Source of the DNA: Cupriavidus taiwanensis | Lineage (GTDB): Bacteria > Pseudomonadota > Gammaproteobacteria > Burkholderiales > Burkholderiaceae | Length of the DNA stretch: 64,000 nt | Reading direction: 5' to 3' | Assembly: GCF_900250075.1 (NCBI RefSeq) | Contig: NZ_LT977070.1 | Span: forward strand, 2,364,734 to 2,428,733 | Shown: positions 9,421-18,588 of the stretch, one piece after another | Layout: every line of letters starts with the position of its first letter | How positions within the stretch are numbered: the stretch's first letter is position 1 | Position numbers and translations under genes: made by a program | The notes under the pieces: generated by a model | Database searches by the model: none | What the model saw: the letters and a program-made list of their open reading frames with translations, nothing else | What the model was told of the DNA's origin: nothing

Positions 9421-10683
9421 ATGCACCTGACAGAACTCAAATCGCTTCACGTGTCTGCGCTTCTCGAAATGGCGGCTACGCTCGAGATCGACAACGCACA
9501 GCGGATGCGCAAACAAGAACTGATGTTTGCGATCCTGAAGAAGCGCGCCAAGATGGGCGAAACCATCTACGGAGACGGCACCCTGGAAGTTCTGCCTGAC
9601 GGCTTCGGTTTCCTGCGCTCGCCCGAGACCTCCTACCTGGCCAGCACCGACGACATCTACATCAGCCCGTCGCAGATCCGCCGCTTCAACCTGCACACCG
9701 GCGATTCGATCGAGGGCGAGGTGCGCACGCCCAAGGACGGCGAACGCTATTTCGCGCTGGTGAAGGTGGACAAGGTCAACGGGCAGGCGCCCGAAGCGGT
9801 CAAGAACCGCATCATGTTCGAGAACCTGACGCCGCTGCATCCGAACCGGCCGCTCACGCTCGAACGCGATATCAAGGCGGAAGAAAACATCACCGGCCGC
9901 ATCATCGACATGATCGCGCCGATCGGCCGCGGCCAGCGCGCGCTGCTGGTGGCGTCGCCCAAGTCGGGCAAGACCGTGATGCTGCAACACATTGCACACG
10001 CGATCGCCAACAATCATCCCGAAGCCGACCTGTTCGTGCTGCTGATCGACGAGCGTCCGGAAGAAGTGACCGAGATGCAGCGCTCGGTGCGCGGCGAGGT
10101 GGTGGCCTCCACCTTCGACGAACCCGCCATCCGCCACGTCCAGGTGGCCGAAATGGTGATCGAGAAAGCCAAGCGCCTGGTCGAGCTGAAGCGCGACGTG
10201 GTGATCCTGCTGGACTCGATCACGCGCCTGGCGCGCGCTTACAACACGGTGGTGCCGGCCTCGGGCAAGGTGCTGACCGGTGGTGTCGATGCCAACGCGC
10301 TGCAGCGCCCCAAGCGCTTCTTCGGCGCCGCGCGCAACCTCGAGGAAGGCGGCTCGCTGACCATCATCGCCACCGCGCTGATCGAGACCGGCAGCCGCAT
10401 GGACGACGTGATCTACGAAGAGTTCAAGGGCACCGGCAACATGGAAGTGCACCTGGAACGCCGCCTGGCCGAGAAGCGCGTCTATCCGTCGATCAACCTG
10501 AACAAGTCCGGCACGCGCCGCGAAGAGCTGCTGATCAAGCCGGACATCCTGCAGAAGATCTGGGTGCTGCGCAAGTTCATCTCGGACATGGACGAAGTGC
10601 AGGCGATGGAATTCATCATGGACAAGATGAAGGCCACGAAGAACAACGCAGAGTTTTTCGATATGATGCGCCGAGGCGGCTGA
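9421..10683 (+). CDS. rho: Transcription termination factor Rho
   Basis: Hexameric RNA-dependent ATPase/helicase that ends transcription at Rho-dependent sites. 420 residues, close to the E. coli length of 419. The start ATG at 9421 (MHLTELKSL) matches the usual Rho N-terminus; an in-frame start further upstream is not needed. The RNA-binding DGFGFLR is near residue 60, Walker A SPKSGKT is near 178-184, and the Walker B region is [16 protein letters not shown]. The protein ends [10 protein letters not shown] roughly 180-base leader separates it from trxA, where Rho autoregulation is known in other bacteria. An intrinsic terminator follows. Confidence 0.98.
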   Translation: MHLTELKSLHVSALLEMAATLEIDNAQRMRKQELMFAILKKRAKMGETIYGDGTLEVLPDGFGFLRSPETSYLASTDDIYISPSQIRRFNLHTGDSIEGEVRTPKDGERYFALVKVDKVNGQAPEAVKNRIMFENLTPLHPNRPLTLERDIKAEENITGRIIDMIAPIGRGQRALLVASPKSGKTVMLQHIAHAIANNHPEADLFVLLIDERPEEVTEMQRSVRGEVVASTFDEPAIRHVQVAEMVIEKAKRLVELKRDVVILLDSITRLARAYNTVVPASGKVLTGGVDANALQRPKRFFGAARNLEEGGSLTIIATALIETGSRMDDVIYEEFKGTGNMEVHLERRLAEKRVYPSINLNKSGTRREELLIKPDILQKIWVLRKFISDMDEVQAMEFIMDKMKATKNNAEFFDMMRRGG

Positions 10684-10716
10684 GCCTCGCTGCGGCCGTG
10701 CCGCAACGCAGACAGG

Positions 10717-10748
10717 AAGGCGTGCCGCGGCACGCCTTTTTTGTTTTT
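10717..10748 (+). terminator. Intrinsic terminator of rho
   Basis: AGGCGTGCC (10718-10726) pairs with GGCACGCCT (10729-10737) and is followed by a long T tract. Confidence 0.85.
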
Positions 10749-10758
10749 CGACGATGTC

Positions 10759-11610
10759 ATGCTGGGCAAACTGACCACATTCCTGCGCTCGCGCTCGCGC
10801 GCCCGCAAGCTCGAGCACTACGCCATCCCCGACGCGCTCTGGGCGCGCACCGTGGCCAAGCTGCCGTTCGTGCAGCGCTACGGCAGCGCCGACCTGGCGG
10901 CGCTGCGCGAGCTGGCGACGCTGTTCATTGCCGAGAAGGAATACTCCACCGCGCATGACCTGCCGCTGGACGACGACATGGTGGTCAGCGTCGCGGTGCA
11001 GGCCTGCGTGCCGATCCTGAAGCTAGGGCTGCCGTGGTACCGCGGCTGGCATGGCATCGTGCTCTATCCGGGCGAGTTCATCATCCGTCGGACCGTGCAG
11101 GACGAGATCGGCCTGGTCCATGGCGTGGTCGAGGAAGCCAGCGGCGAAGCGTGGGAGCACGGACCCGTGATCCTGTCCTGGCCCGACGTGCACAGCCCCG
11201 GCGCGGGCATCGACAGCGACCATGAACTGCCAGCGGACACCTATAACGTGGTGATCCACGAGTTCGCCCACAAGCTCGACATGCTCGACGGCGAGCCCGA
11301 CGGCGTGCCGGCGTTCTCGCGCGTGCTGCATCCGGAGGTCGACGCCGAGGCCTGGGCCGAGGCCTTCCTGAGCGAGTACGATCGCTTCGCCGAAGCCTGG
11401 GACGCGCGCGACGACGCCGACTGGGAGCACCCGGAGCGCTTGCCCGCCGCGCTGCGCATCATTGACCCGTATGGCAGCGAGGCACCCAGCGAGTTCTTCG
11501 CCGTGACGTCGGAGGCATTTTTTGTCGAACCTGCCGGACTGGCGCGGCATTGGCCGGTGGTATATCAGTCTCTGACGGCGTTCTACCGGCAGGATCCGGC
11601 CGCGATGTGA
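10759..11610 (+). CDS. mtfA: MtfA-type zinc metallopeptidase (M90 family)
   Basis: 283 residues from ATG 10759 (MLGKLTTFLR). A TTG six codons upstream lies inside the T tract of the rho terminator and is rejected. The zinc motif HEFAHKLD has H167, E168 and H171, and the downstream SEFFAVTSEAFF supplies the expected third glutamate ligand. In E. coli, MtfA binds the Mlc repressor and so tunes the glucose phosphotransferase gene; whether that partner exists here is unknown. No signal peptide, so cytoplasmic. It stands alone, and a short GCGCCC/GGGCGC hairpin follows the stop. The family call is firm; the role is inferred. Confidence 0.88.
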   Translation: MLGKLTTFLRSRSRARKLEHYAIPDALWARTVAKLPFVQRYGSADLAALRELATLFIAEKEYSTAHDLPLDDDMVVSVAVQACVPILKLGLPWYRGWHGIVLYPGEFIIRRTVQDEIGLVHGVVEEASGEAWEHGPVILSWPDVHSPGAGIDSDHELPADTYNVVIHEFAHKLDMLDGEPDGVPAFSRVLHPEVDAEAWAEAFLSEYDRFAEAWDARDDADWEHPERLPAALRIIDPYGSEAPSEFFAVTSEAFFVEPAGLARHWPVVYQSLTAFYRQDPAAM

Positions 11611-11806
11611 AATAGGCGCCCCTTTTTGGGCGCAACACTTTGTGCGGCGGAGGCGCTTGCGCCCTTCCCCAAGCCTTTGTTTTTCTGCCATAATCCCGGT
11701 TTGCCCGTAATCGGCAAGTGGTTCGTTCGTGGCCGCACCATCTCTTCTCCCTGGCGGAGAACCGCGGATTACAACGGACTGGCTACCCAACCAGAAAGGA
11801 CTCATC

Positions 11807-12067
11807 ATGAAAGAAGGCATTCACCCGAATTACCGCGAAGTCGTGTTCCAGGACATGTCCAGCGATTTCAGCTTCATCACCCGCTCGACCATCCAGACCA
11901 AGGACACGATCGTGAAGGACGGCAAGGAATACCCGCTGGCCAAGATCGAAGTCTCGTCGGAATCGCACCCGTTCTACACCGGCACCCAGAAGATCATGGA
12001 CACCGCCGGCCGCGTCGAAAAGTTCCGCCAGAAGTTCGGCAACAAGCTGGGCAAGGCTGCGAAGTAA
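11807..12067 (+). CDS. rpmE2: 50S ribosomal protein L31, type B (zinc-independent)
   Basis: 86-residue ribosomal protein of the large subunit and subunit bridge. It starts [14 protein letters not shown] and lacks the CxxC zinc-binding cysteines of ordinary L31, which defines the type B paralogue. In many bacteria type B replaces the zinc form when zinc is scarce; no zinc-type copy lies in this window. The start is fixed by an AGAAAGGA ribosome binding site. It is monocistronic with a strong hairpin after it. Confidence 0.96.
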   Translation: MKEGIHPNYREVVFQDMSSDFSFITRSTIQTKDTIVKDGKEYPLAKIEVSSESHPFYTGTQKIMDTAGRVEKFRQKFGNKLGKAAK

Positions 12068-12127
12068 TCGCTTTCAGCGACCCCGCTTCGCGCCAGCCGC
12101 GGACAAGTTCCGGGCGTGCGCGAACCA

Positions 12128-12160
12128 GCAAAGAGGCAGCATCGGCTGCCTCTTTGCATT
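12128..12160 (+). terminator. Terminator after rpmE2
   Basis: A 13-bp perfect stem, GCAAAGAGGCAGC (12128-12140) with GCTGCCTCTTTGC (12145-12157), around loop ATCG. The tail ATTTG is weak, but the position suits the end of the rpmE2 transcript. Confidence 0.7.
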
Positions 12161-12319
12161 TGTGCCGGAGCGCTTTGGCCAGCGCCACCGAGCCCGCCCG
12201 CCATTCGGATTTACCCCCACATTCCGTGAGGCTTCCACGCCATGCCACGGCCACGCGGCCGCCGCATGCGCGATACTGTGGCCTTCGCGCCATGGCGCCA
12301 CGGCCCGACCTGAGCATCG

Positions 12320-14107
12320 ATGCGTCAAGCCAACACCTCACCCGTCCAGTTGACCGCAGCCGCCACCGGTGCACTGCCGCGCGCGCTGCTGCTGGCCATC
12401 TGCATCATCTACGGCCTGGTCGGCCTGTTCGGGCGCGACCCGTGGAAGAACGAGGACGCCGCCGGCTTCGGCGTGATGTGGCAACTCGCCACTGGCAGCA
12501 CGCACGACTGGCTGATGCCGAACATCGTCGGCCGCCCGTACAGCGAGGACGGTCCGCTGGTGTTCTGGATCGGCGCGCTGATGATCCGCGGCTTTGGCGG
12601 CTGGCTGGGCGCGACCGACGCGGCGCGGCTGGCGACGGCGCTGTTCTTCTTCGCCACCTGCGCCTGCATCTGGTACACCACCTACCTGCTGGGCCGGCGC
12701 GATGAGGTCCAGCCCTTTGCCTATGCCTTCGGCGGCCAGCCCAATGCGCGCGACTACGGCCGCACGCTGGCCGACGGCGCGCTGCTGATCTTCCTCGCCT
12801 GCGTGGGCCTGGCCATGCGCGGACACGAGACCACGCCGCAGGTCGGGCAGGTCGCGTTTATCGCGCTGGCGCTGTACGGCATGGTGCGCAGCCTCGACAA
12901 GCCCACCCAGGGCAGCTTGATCTATGGCGCCGCGCTGGGCGGCCTGACGCTGGCCAGCGGGCCGCTGCTGGCGCTGGCGCTGCTGCTCGGCACCGCGGTG
13001 TGCGCGCTGGTGTGCAAGCCGCTGCCATGGCGACGGCTTGCCGCCGTCGCGATTCCGCTGGCGCTGCTGATCGTGGCGGCATGGCTGGCGGCCGCCTATT
13101 TCGGCGCGGCCGACCGCAACGAGGCCGTGACCTTTATCCGCGAATGGTCGCGCTATGACCGCCGCAGCTACGGCTCGCCGAACATGGCGACGTTCGGCTT
13201 CAACATGCGCAACCTGTTCCTGTACACGTGGCCGGTGTGGCCGATCGCGGGCTGGGCCTGGATCGCCTGGACCGGCATGCGCCGGGCACCCCATGTCGCG
13301 GCGCCGCTGGCACTGCTGCTGCCGGTGCTGGTGCTGCTGTTCCTGCAGCGCAGTGCCGGCGACGTGCAGTTCATCCTGCTGCTGCCGCCAATGGCCGTGC
13401 TGGCCGCCTTTGCCCTGCCCACGCTGGCGCGCGGCGTGATCAACGCCATCGACTGGTTCGCGCTGCTGTTCTTCACCATCTTCGGCGGCACGGTCTGGTT
13501 CATGTGGATCGCCAAGACTACCGGCTGGCCGCCGCGCATCGCGCGCAACGTGTTCCGCCAGCTGCCGGGCTACCAGCATGAATTCACCATCGCCGCGGTG
13601 GTGTTTGCACTGGCGGCGACCGTCGCCTGGGTGTTGATCGTGCGCTGGCGCCTGTCGCGCGCGCCCAAGCAGATCTGGCGCCCGGTGGTGATTTCCGCGG
13701 CAGGCACCACGCTGATGTGGGTGATGGCGATGACGCTGTGGCTGCCGTCGATCAACTACGGCAAGACCTATCGCGACGTAGCCCAGGCGGCATCGATGGC
13801 GCTGCCGCCGGCATATCAGTGCGTGCAGCCGATCCGCATGGGCGATGCGCAGCTGGCGTCGTTCGCCTACTTCGGCCATATCCGCTTCGGCGGGCCCAAC
13901 GACGGCTGCGACGTGCTGCTGCGCCACGATTCGGTCGACTACGGCGAGCCGGGCAATATCTCGCACTTCGAGTGGCGGCTGATCTGGGAAGGCCGGCGCC
14001 CGGCCGACCGCGACGAGCGCTTCCGCATGTACCGCCTGGTCGATACCGCCCGCGCCGTCCACCCGCGCCCCGACCTGCCGCGACGCCGGCTGCCGCGCCA
14101 GCCTTGA
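12320..14107 (+). CDS. Polytopic membrane glycosyltransferase-like protein (GT-C / ArnT-like fold)
   Basis: 595 residues with roughly eleven to twelve hydrophobic segments, starting at LLLAICIIYGLVGLF. The first periplasmic loop contains DPWKNEDAAG and YSEDGPLVFW, in the place where lipid-linked sugar transferases of the GT-C/ArnT family carry their catalytic acidic residues. The soluble C-terminal domain from about 480 onward is also typical of that family. It would move a sugar from an undecaprenyl carrier to lipid A, protein or polymer in the periplasm; substrate and acceptor cannot be read from the sequence. No ribosome binding site is obvious at ATG 12320. The MATE gene follows 128 bases later in the same direction. 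Confidence 0.65.
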   Translation: MRQANTSPVQLTAAATGALPRALLLAICIIYGLVGLFGRDPWKNEDAAGFGVMWQLATGSTHDWLMPNIVGRPYSEDGPLVFWIGALMIRGFGGWLGATDAARLATALFFFATCACIWYTTYLLGRRDEVQPFAYAFGGQPNARDYGRTLADGALLIFLACVGLAMRGHETTPQVGQVAFIALALYGMVRSLDKPTQGSLIYGAALGGLTLASGPLLALALLLGTAVCALVCKPLPWRRLAAVAIPLALLIVAAWLAAAYFGAADRNEAVTFIREWSRYDRRSYGSPNMATFGFNMRNLFLYTWPVWPIAGWAWIAWTGMRRAPHVAAPLALLLPVLVLLFLQRSAGDVQFILLLPPMAVLAAFALPTLARGVINAIDWFALLFFTIFGGTVWFMWIAKTTGWPPRIARNVFRQLPGYQHEFTIAAVVFALAATVAWVLIVRWRLSRAPKQIWRPVVISAAGTTLMWVMAMTLWLPSINYGKTYRDVAQAASMALPPAYQCVQPIRMGDAQLASFAYFGHIRFGGPNDGCDVLLRHDSVDYGEPGNISHFEWRLIWEGRRPADRDERFRMYRLVDTARAVHPRPDLPRRRLPRQP

Positions 14108-14235
14108 GCCTTGTCGGCTCGCCGTCGCCACTAGCCACCACCCCGATACACCGCAGCGCCTGACGCGCCCACGAACCATTCCGGCCGCAGGCGGCTGCGG
14201 GGCTGGATTTCCAGCCCGCCCCTGCCGAGCCCTGA

Positions 14236-15588
14236 ATGACACTGTTCCAAGACCTTCGCCGCATTGCCGCCCTGGCCGCACCCGTGCTGGCCGGGCAACT
14301 CGCCGTGATCGCCTTCGGCGTGATCGATACCGTGATGGCCGGACGCGCGTCCGCCACCGACCTCGCCGCCGTGGGCCTGGGCGGGTCGATCTACGTGACC
14401 ATCTATATCAGCCTGATGGGCGTGCTGCAGGCGCTCTCGCCAATCGCCGGCCAGCTCTATGGCGCCGGCCGCCTCGAAGCCATTGGCGCGGAAGTGCGGC
14501 AAGCGGCGTGGCTGGGCCTGGCGCTGGCGGTGCCGGGCGTGCTGCTGCTGGCCTTTCCGGGACCGCTGCTGGCGTTCGCCAAGGCGCCGCCGGAGCTGGT
14601 GGAGAAGGCCACCGCGTACCTGCATTTCGGCGCCTTCGGCTTGCCGGCGGCCCTGGCCTTTCGCATTTACTCGGCGCTGAACAATGCGCTGTCACGGCCG
14701 ATCATGGTGACGGTGCTGCAGGTCGCGGGGCTGGCACTGAAGGTGCCGCTCAATGCGTGGTTCATCCATGGCGGCCTGGGCGTGCCGGCGATGGGCGGTC
14801 CCGGCTGCGGCCTGGCCTCGACGCTGATCAGCTGGGCCTGGTGCATCTCCGGGGTGCTGATCCTGCGTTATGGCAGCGCCTATCACCCGCTGCGCATTTT
14901 CGCCACCTGGAGCTGGCCCGCCGCCGCGCCGCTGCGCGCGCTGCTGCGGCTGGGCGTGCCAATGGGGCTGACCTACCTGATCGAGATCACGTCGTTCACG
15001 CTAATGTCGATCTTTATCACGCGCCTGGGCACGGTGACGCTCGCCGGTCACCAGATCATCGCCAACCTGGGGGCGGTGGCCTACATGCTGCCGCTGTCGC
15101 TGGGGATTGCCACCTTGACCCTGGTGGCCCAGCATCTCGGCGCGCGCGACCGGGCGGGCGCCAGCCGCCTAGCCTGGCGCGGCATCCGCATGGCGGTGGT
15201 GCTCGCGGTGCTGACCGGCGCCCTGCTGTGGCTGCTGCGCAAGCCGGTGCTCGACGCCTATGCCAGCGATCCCGCGGTGGTCGCCGCGGCGCTGCCGCTG
15301 GTGCTGTTCGTGGCGTTCTACCAGGCCTTCGACGCGGTGCAGGTGATGACAGCCTTTATCCTGCGCGCGTACAAGATCGCGCTGATCCCCACGGTGATCT
15401 ACGCCGGCTCGCTGTGGGGCATCGGCCTGGGTGGCGGATATGTGCTGGGCTTCGGCCTGATCGACGGCATGCCGGCCTTCACGCGCGGCGCGAGCGGCTT
15501 CTGGCTGGCCAACAGCATCAGCCTGGCGATTGCAGGCGTGCTGCTGGTGCGGTATTTCAGCCGCGTCAGCAGGGATCCGGAAAGCTGA
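14236..15588 (+). CDS. MATE-family multidrug/metabolite exporter (NorM-like)
   Basis: 450 residues with twelve predicted transmembrane helices in two related halves, matching the MATE family length. Typical stretches are LAAPVLAGQLAVIAFGVIDT near the start and LVLFVAFYQAFDAVQVM in the second half. Such proteins export cationic drugs or metabolites using a Na+ or H+ gradient across the inner membrane. It starts at ATG 14236 (MTLFQDLRRI) with a weak ribosome binding site. It ends near the tRNA operon terminator, which can also stop this transcript. Substrate unknown. Confidence 0.88.
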   Translation: MTLFQDLRRIAALAAPVLAGQLAVIAFGVIDTVMAGRASATDLAAVGLGGSIYVTIYISLMGVLQALSPIAGQLYGAGRLEAIGAEVRQAAWLGLALAVPGVLLLAFPGPLLAFAKAPPELVEKATAYLHFGAFGLPAALAFRIYSALNNALSRPIMVTVLQVAGLALKVPLNAWFIHGGLGVPAMGGPGCGLASTLISWAWCISGVLILRYGSAYHPLRIFATWSWPAAAPLRALLRLGVPMGLTYLIEITSFTLMSIFITRLGTVTLAGHQIIANLGAVAYMLPLSLGIATLTLVAQHLGARDRAGASRLAWRGIRMAVVLAVLTGALLWLLRKPVLDAYASDPAVVAAALPLVLFVAFYQAFDAVQVMTAFILRAYKIALIPTVIYAGSLWGIGLGGGYVLGFGLIDGMPAFTRGASGFWLANSISLAIAGVLLVRYFSRVSRDPES

Positions 15589-15640
15589 ATCGCACCGAGC
15601 CGCCCCAAGCGGCCGCAGCAATTTGGACGAGTAGAAAAGA

Positions 15641-15664
15641 AAAAGCCCGCTTGTGCGGGCTTTT
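15641..15664 (-). terminator. Terminator of tRNA operon copy 1
   Basis: AAAAGCCCGC and GCGGGCTTTT pair around TTGT. The T-rich tail lies on the minus strand after the tRNA-Asp gene. It may also end the MATE gene transcript on the plus strand. Confidence 0.85.
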
Positions 15665-15670
15665 CAAAAT

Positions 15671-15747
15671 TGGCGGAGTGGACGGGACTCGAACCCGCGA
15701 CCCCCGGCGTGACAGGCCGGTATTCTAACCGACTGAACTACCACTCC
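15671..15747 (-). tRNA. tRNA-Asp (GUC), copy 1
   Basis: 77 nt including encoded CCA. Acceptor GGAGTGG pairs with CCACTCC, anticodon GTC in the loop CTGTCAC, T-loop GGTTCGAGTCC. Last gene of the Ala-Glu-Asp operon, copy 1. Confidence 0.97.
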
Positions 15748-15757
15748 TTAGTCGGCT

Positions 15758-15785
15758 GTCGTCTCAAGCTATCGCTTGAGACGAC
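15758..15785. repeat. Hairpin in the Glu-Asp tRNA spacer, copy 1
   Basis: 12-bp perfect stem, GTCGTCTCAAGC with GCTTGAGACGAC, loop TATC, between two tRNAs. It is probably an RNA-processing structure. In copy 2 the left arm carries two mismatches. Confidence 0.6.
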
Positions 15786-15816
15786 ATGCTGGACGTCTGA
15801 TTACGCCCGGCTGTTT

Positions 15817-15892
15817 TGGCGTCCCCTAGGGGATTCGAACCCCTGTACTCACCGTGAAAGGGTGATGTCCTAGGCCTCTAGACGAAGGGGAC
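15817..15892 (-). tRNA. tRNA-Glu (UUC), copy 1
   Basis: 76 nt including CCA. Acceptor GTCCCCT pairs with AGGGGAC; anticodon TTC. Middle gene of operon copy 1; its synthetase gene gltX lies upstream in the same direction. Confidence 0.97.
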
Positions 15893-15997
15893 AGAAACTT
15901 GTTCTTCAACGCGTTTTCTGTCTTGCGCTGGAAAGTCCGCCATTATAGCAGGCTTTTTCGCGCTTGGGAAGCTTCTTTTCAGACGCTTCCCGGATTC

Positions 15998-16073
<76 letters not shown>

Positions 16074-16149
16074 GTATCCGATACTCTGGACGGTTACTGC
16101 CGGATTCTTTCGCCGCCGCCGCTTGCGCAGCGTTTGCAGCGAAGACAGG

Positions 16150-16179
16150 ATTATATAGCGGTTTTAACAACGAATGCAA
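16150..16179 (-). promoter_or_regulatory. Promoter of tRNA operon copy 1
   Basis: On the minus strand, TTGCAT (16179-16174), an 18-base spacer and TATAAT (16155-16150), about 76 bases before the mature tRNA-Ala. Confidence 0.7.
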
Positions 16180-16230
16180 CATATTTTATTGCATTTACCG
16201 CGATTCAAAACATAATCCCTCACCCAAAAG

Positions 16231-16264
16231 AAAAACCCGCACGGTGGATACACCATGCGGGTTT
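16231..16264 (-). terminator. Terminator of tRNA operon copy 2
   Basis: AAACCCGCA (16233-16241) pairs with TGCGGGTTT (16256-16264), and an inner GGTG/CACC extends the stem. The minus strand continues TTTTTCTTTT, so it ends copy 2 before copy 1 begins. Confidence 0.82.
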
Positions 16265-16269
16265 AGTTT

Positions 16270-16346
16270 TGGCGGAGTGGACGGGACTCGAACCCGCGAC
16301 CCCCGGCGTGACAGGCCGGTATTCTAACCGACTGAACTACCACTCC
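16270..16346 (-). tRNA. tRNA-Asp (GUC), copy 2
   Basis: 77 nt, identical in sequence to copy 1. Last gene of operon copy 2. Confidence 0.97.
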
Positions 16347-16415
16347 TTAGTCGGCTGCCGGCTCAAGCCATTGCTTGAGACGACATGCTGGACGTCTGAT
16401 TACGCCCGGCTGTTT

Positions 16416-16491
16416 TGGCGTCCCCTAGGGGATTCGAACCCCTGTACTCACCGTGAAAGGGTGATGTCCTAGGCCTCTAGACGAAGGGGAC
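16416..16491 (-). tRNA. tRNA-Glu (UUC), copy 2
   Basis: 76 nt, identical in sequence to copy 1. Separated from tRNA-Asp by a 69-base spacer, the same length as in copy 1. Confidence 0.97.
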
Positions 16492-16557
16492 AGAAACTTG
16501 TCTTTCAACACGTTCCGTCTGGCACCAACCGATACTGCCTGGCTGAAGCCTGAATCT

Positions 16558-16633
<76 letters not shown>

Positions 16634-16703
16634 ATGGTACTTCCATTTACTGCCACTTGCTGCGTTTTCGCCTGAATTAACTGCCGTTTCAAGCGAAGCC
16701 AAG

Positions 16704-16731
16704 ATTATATATCAATCATTAATCTTTGCAA
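16704..16731 (-). promoter_or_regulatory. Promoter of tRNA operon copy 2
   Basis: On the minus strand, TTGCAA (16731-16726), a 16-base spacer and a perfect TATAAT (16709-16704), in an AT-rich pocket about 70 bases upstream of tRNA-Ala. Confidence 0.8.
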
Positions 16732-16926
16732 GTTCCCGTTTCAGCTTTTTTCGCCTGCCCTGCCCTTCAATAATCCGGCCAGAGAAAACTAAGGATCCTT
16801 GCGGATCCGCCGGCCCGCTTGGCTGCTTTGTAGCTGCCGCGCTGCAGGGAGAACGAGATTATGCGCAAGTCCCGGCCGAAGCGCAAGCCCCGGCGCGGAC
16901 TTTTTTTGCGTCTTTTGAGGCAGCGC

Positions 16927-18327
16927 TCAGGCCGCGGCGGCCAGGCGGCGCAGCACCGTGTCGCGGCCGAACAGTTCCAGCACCGCGTCGATGCTCGGCG
17001 TCTGCAGCTGCCCCGCCACCAGCAGCCGCACCGGCATGGCCAGCTTGGGCATCTTCAGCCCGAACTCGGCCAGCACGGCCTTGAAGGTGGCGCTGATCTC
17101 TTCGCGGGTCCACGCCGGCAGCGCGGCGAGCCGGGTCGACAGTGCGGCCAGCGCCGGCTGGATCTCCGGAGTCAGGTGTTCCGCCTTGAGCGCGGCATCG
17201 GCCTGCGGCTCCCCGCGATAGAACAGCAACGCGGCCTGCGCGACTTCCTTCAGCGTGTTGGCGCGGTCCTTCACCAGCGCAATCACGCCGACAAGATCCG
17301 CCCCTTCCACCTTACCGCCCAGCGCCTCGATGAACGGCTGCGTCAGCGTGGCCAGGCGCTGGTTGTCACCAACCTTGATGTAGTGGTTGTTGAGCCAGGC
17401 CAGCTTCTCGGGGTTGTACTGGGCGGGCGACTTGCCGAGGTGTTCCAGGTCGAACCACTCGACGAACTGCTCGCGCGAGAAGATCTCGGCGTCGCCGTGC
17501 GCCCAGCCCAGCCGCGCCAGATAGTTCAGCACTGCCTCCGGCAGGTAGCCTTCGTCACGGTACCCGGTCACGCTCATCGCGCCATGGCGCTTGCTCATCT
17601 TTTCGCCCTGCTCGTTGAGCACGGTCGGCAGGTGCGCGTAGACCGGCGGCGTGCCGCCCAGCGCGCGGATGATGTTGATCTGGCGCGGCGTGTTGTTGAC
17701 GTGGTCGTCGCCGCGGATCACGTGCGTGATGCGCATGTCGAGATCGTCGACCACCACGCAGAAGTTGTACGTGGGCGTGCCATCGGGGCGCGCGATCACC
17801 AGGTCATCAAGCTCGTCGTTGGCAATCTCGATGCGGCCCTTGACCGCGTCATCCCACACCACGCTGCCGCCGATGGGGTTCTTGAAGCGGATCACCGGAT
17901 CCACGCCGGCCGGCGGTTCGGGCAGGACCTTGCCCGGCTCCGGGCGCCAGAAGCCGTTGTAACGCGGCTTCTCGCCGCGCTCGCGCTGGGCTTCGCGCAG
18001 CGCGTCCAGTTCGGCCGTGCTCATGTAGCAGCGGTAGGCCAGCCCGGCCTCGACCATCTGCGCCACCACCTCGCGATAGCGGTCCATGCGCTGCATCTGG
18101 TAGAACGGCCCTTCGTCGATATCCAGTTCCAGCCAGGCCATGCTTTCCAGGATCACGTCCACCGCTTCCTGCGACGAACGCTCGACGTCGGTGTCCTCGA
18201 TGCGCAGGATGAAGTCGCCTTGCATGCGGCGGGCAAAGGCCCAGGGATAGAGCGCGGAGCGGATGTTGCCGAGGTGGATGAAGCCGGTCGGGCTCGGCGC
18301 AAAGCGGGTGCGGACGCGTTGAGTCAT
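16927..18327 (-). CDS. gltX: Glutamyl-tRNA synthetase
   Basis: Charges tRNA-Glu with glutamate in the cytoplasm. 466 residues, normal for the bacterial enzyme. The class I signature HIGH appears as HLGN at 18-21 after [10 protein letters not shown], and KMSKR begins at residue 243 (KMSKRHGA). ATG 18327 (MTQRVRTRF) is the natural start. The two tRNA-Glu copies are the next genes downstream on the same strand, but they have their own promoters. A terminator-like hairpin with a T-rich tail lies in the leader just before this gene. Confidence 0.98.
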   Translation of the reverse strand: MTQRVRTRFAPSPTGFIHLGNIRSALYPWAFARRMQGDFILRIEDTDVERSSQEAVDVILESMAWLELDIDEGPFYQMQRMDRYREVVAQMVEAGLAYRCYMSTAELDALREAQRERGEKPRYNGFWRPEPGKVLPEPPAGVDPVIRFKNPIGGSVVWDDAVKGRIEIANDELDDLVIARPDGTPTYNFCVVVDDLDMRITHVIRGDDHVNNTPRQINIIRALGGTPPVYAHLPTVLNEQGEKMSKRHGAMSVTGYRDEGYLPEAVLNYLARLGWAHGDAEIFSREQFVEWFDLEHLGKSPAQYNPEKLAWLNNHYIKVGDNQRLATLTQPFIEALGGKVEGADLVGVIALVKDRANTLKEVAQAALLFYRGEPQADAALKAEHLTPEIQPALAALSTRLAALPAWTREEISATFKAVLAEFGLKMPKLAMPVRLLVAGQLQTPSIDAVLELFGRDTVLRRLAAAA

Positions 18328-18334
18328 GGTCAGG

Positions 18335-18371
18335 GGAAAACAAGAAAGCCCGCGCGCCGCGGCGCGCAGGC
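18335..18371 (-). terminator. Terminator-like hairpin in the gltX leader, possible attenuator
   Basis: On the minus strand GCCTGCGCGCC pairs with GGCGCGCGGGC (one T-G wobble) and is followed by TTTCTTGTTTT, ending about eight bases before the gltX ATG. The wobble is a mismatch on the plus strand, so the structure reads as a minus-strand signal. Confidence 0.55.
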
Positions 18372-18588
18372 TGGTGTATGTGCGGGCCCTGCATTATACC
18401 AACGCGTACTGCCGGGCCTCGCCCCCCCGCCCGACCCGTTGCGCGCACCGGCCCCGCGCGGAATCATTTATGCTTGCGCCGGTCTGAGCTGTGGCCGGCA
18501 GCCAGGCCGAGCGATGCGAACGTGGATGGAGAAGCACCCGCATTGCATCGCCGCCGCCGGTCCCACCTTGTTACCGATCCCCCGCTGC

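Noticed and set aside
10741..10758. TTG start for the MtfA-type gene at 10741
   Set aside because: The codon lies in the T tract of the rho terminator; ATG 10759 begins the normal N-terminus.
16866..16915. Terminator for gltX at the start of the region below its stop codon
   Set aside because: The partial AAGTCC/GGACTT stem has its T tract on the plus strand, where no gene ends; it does not suit the minus-strand gltX transcript.
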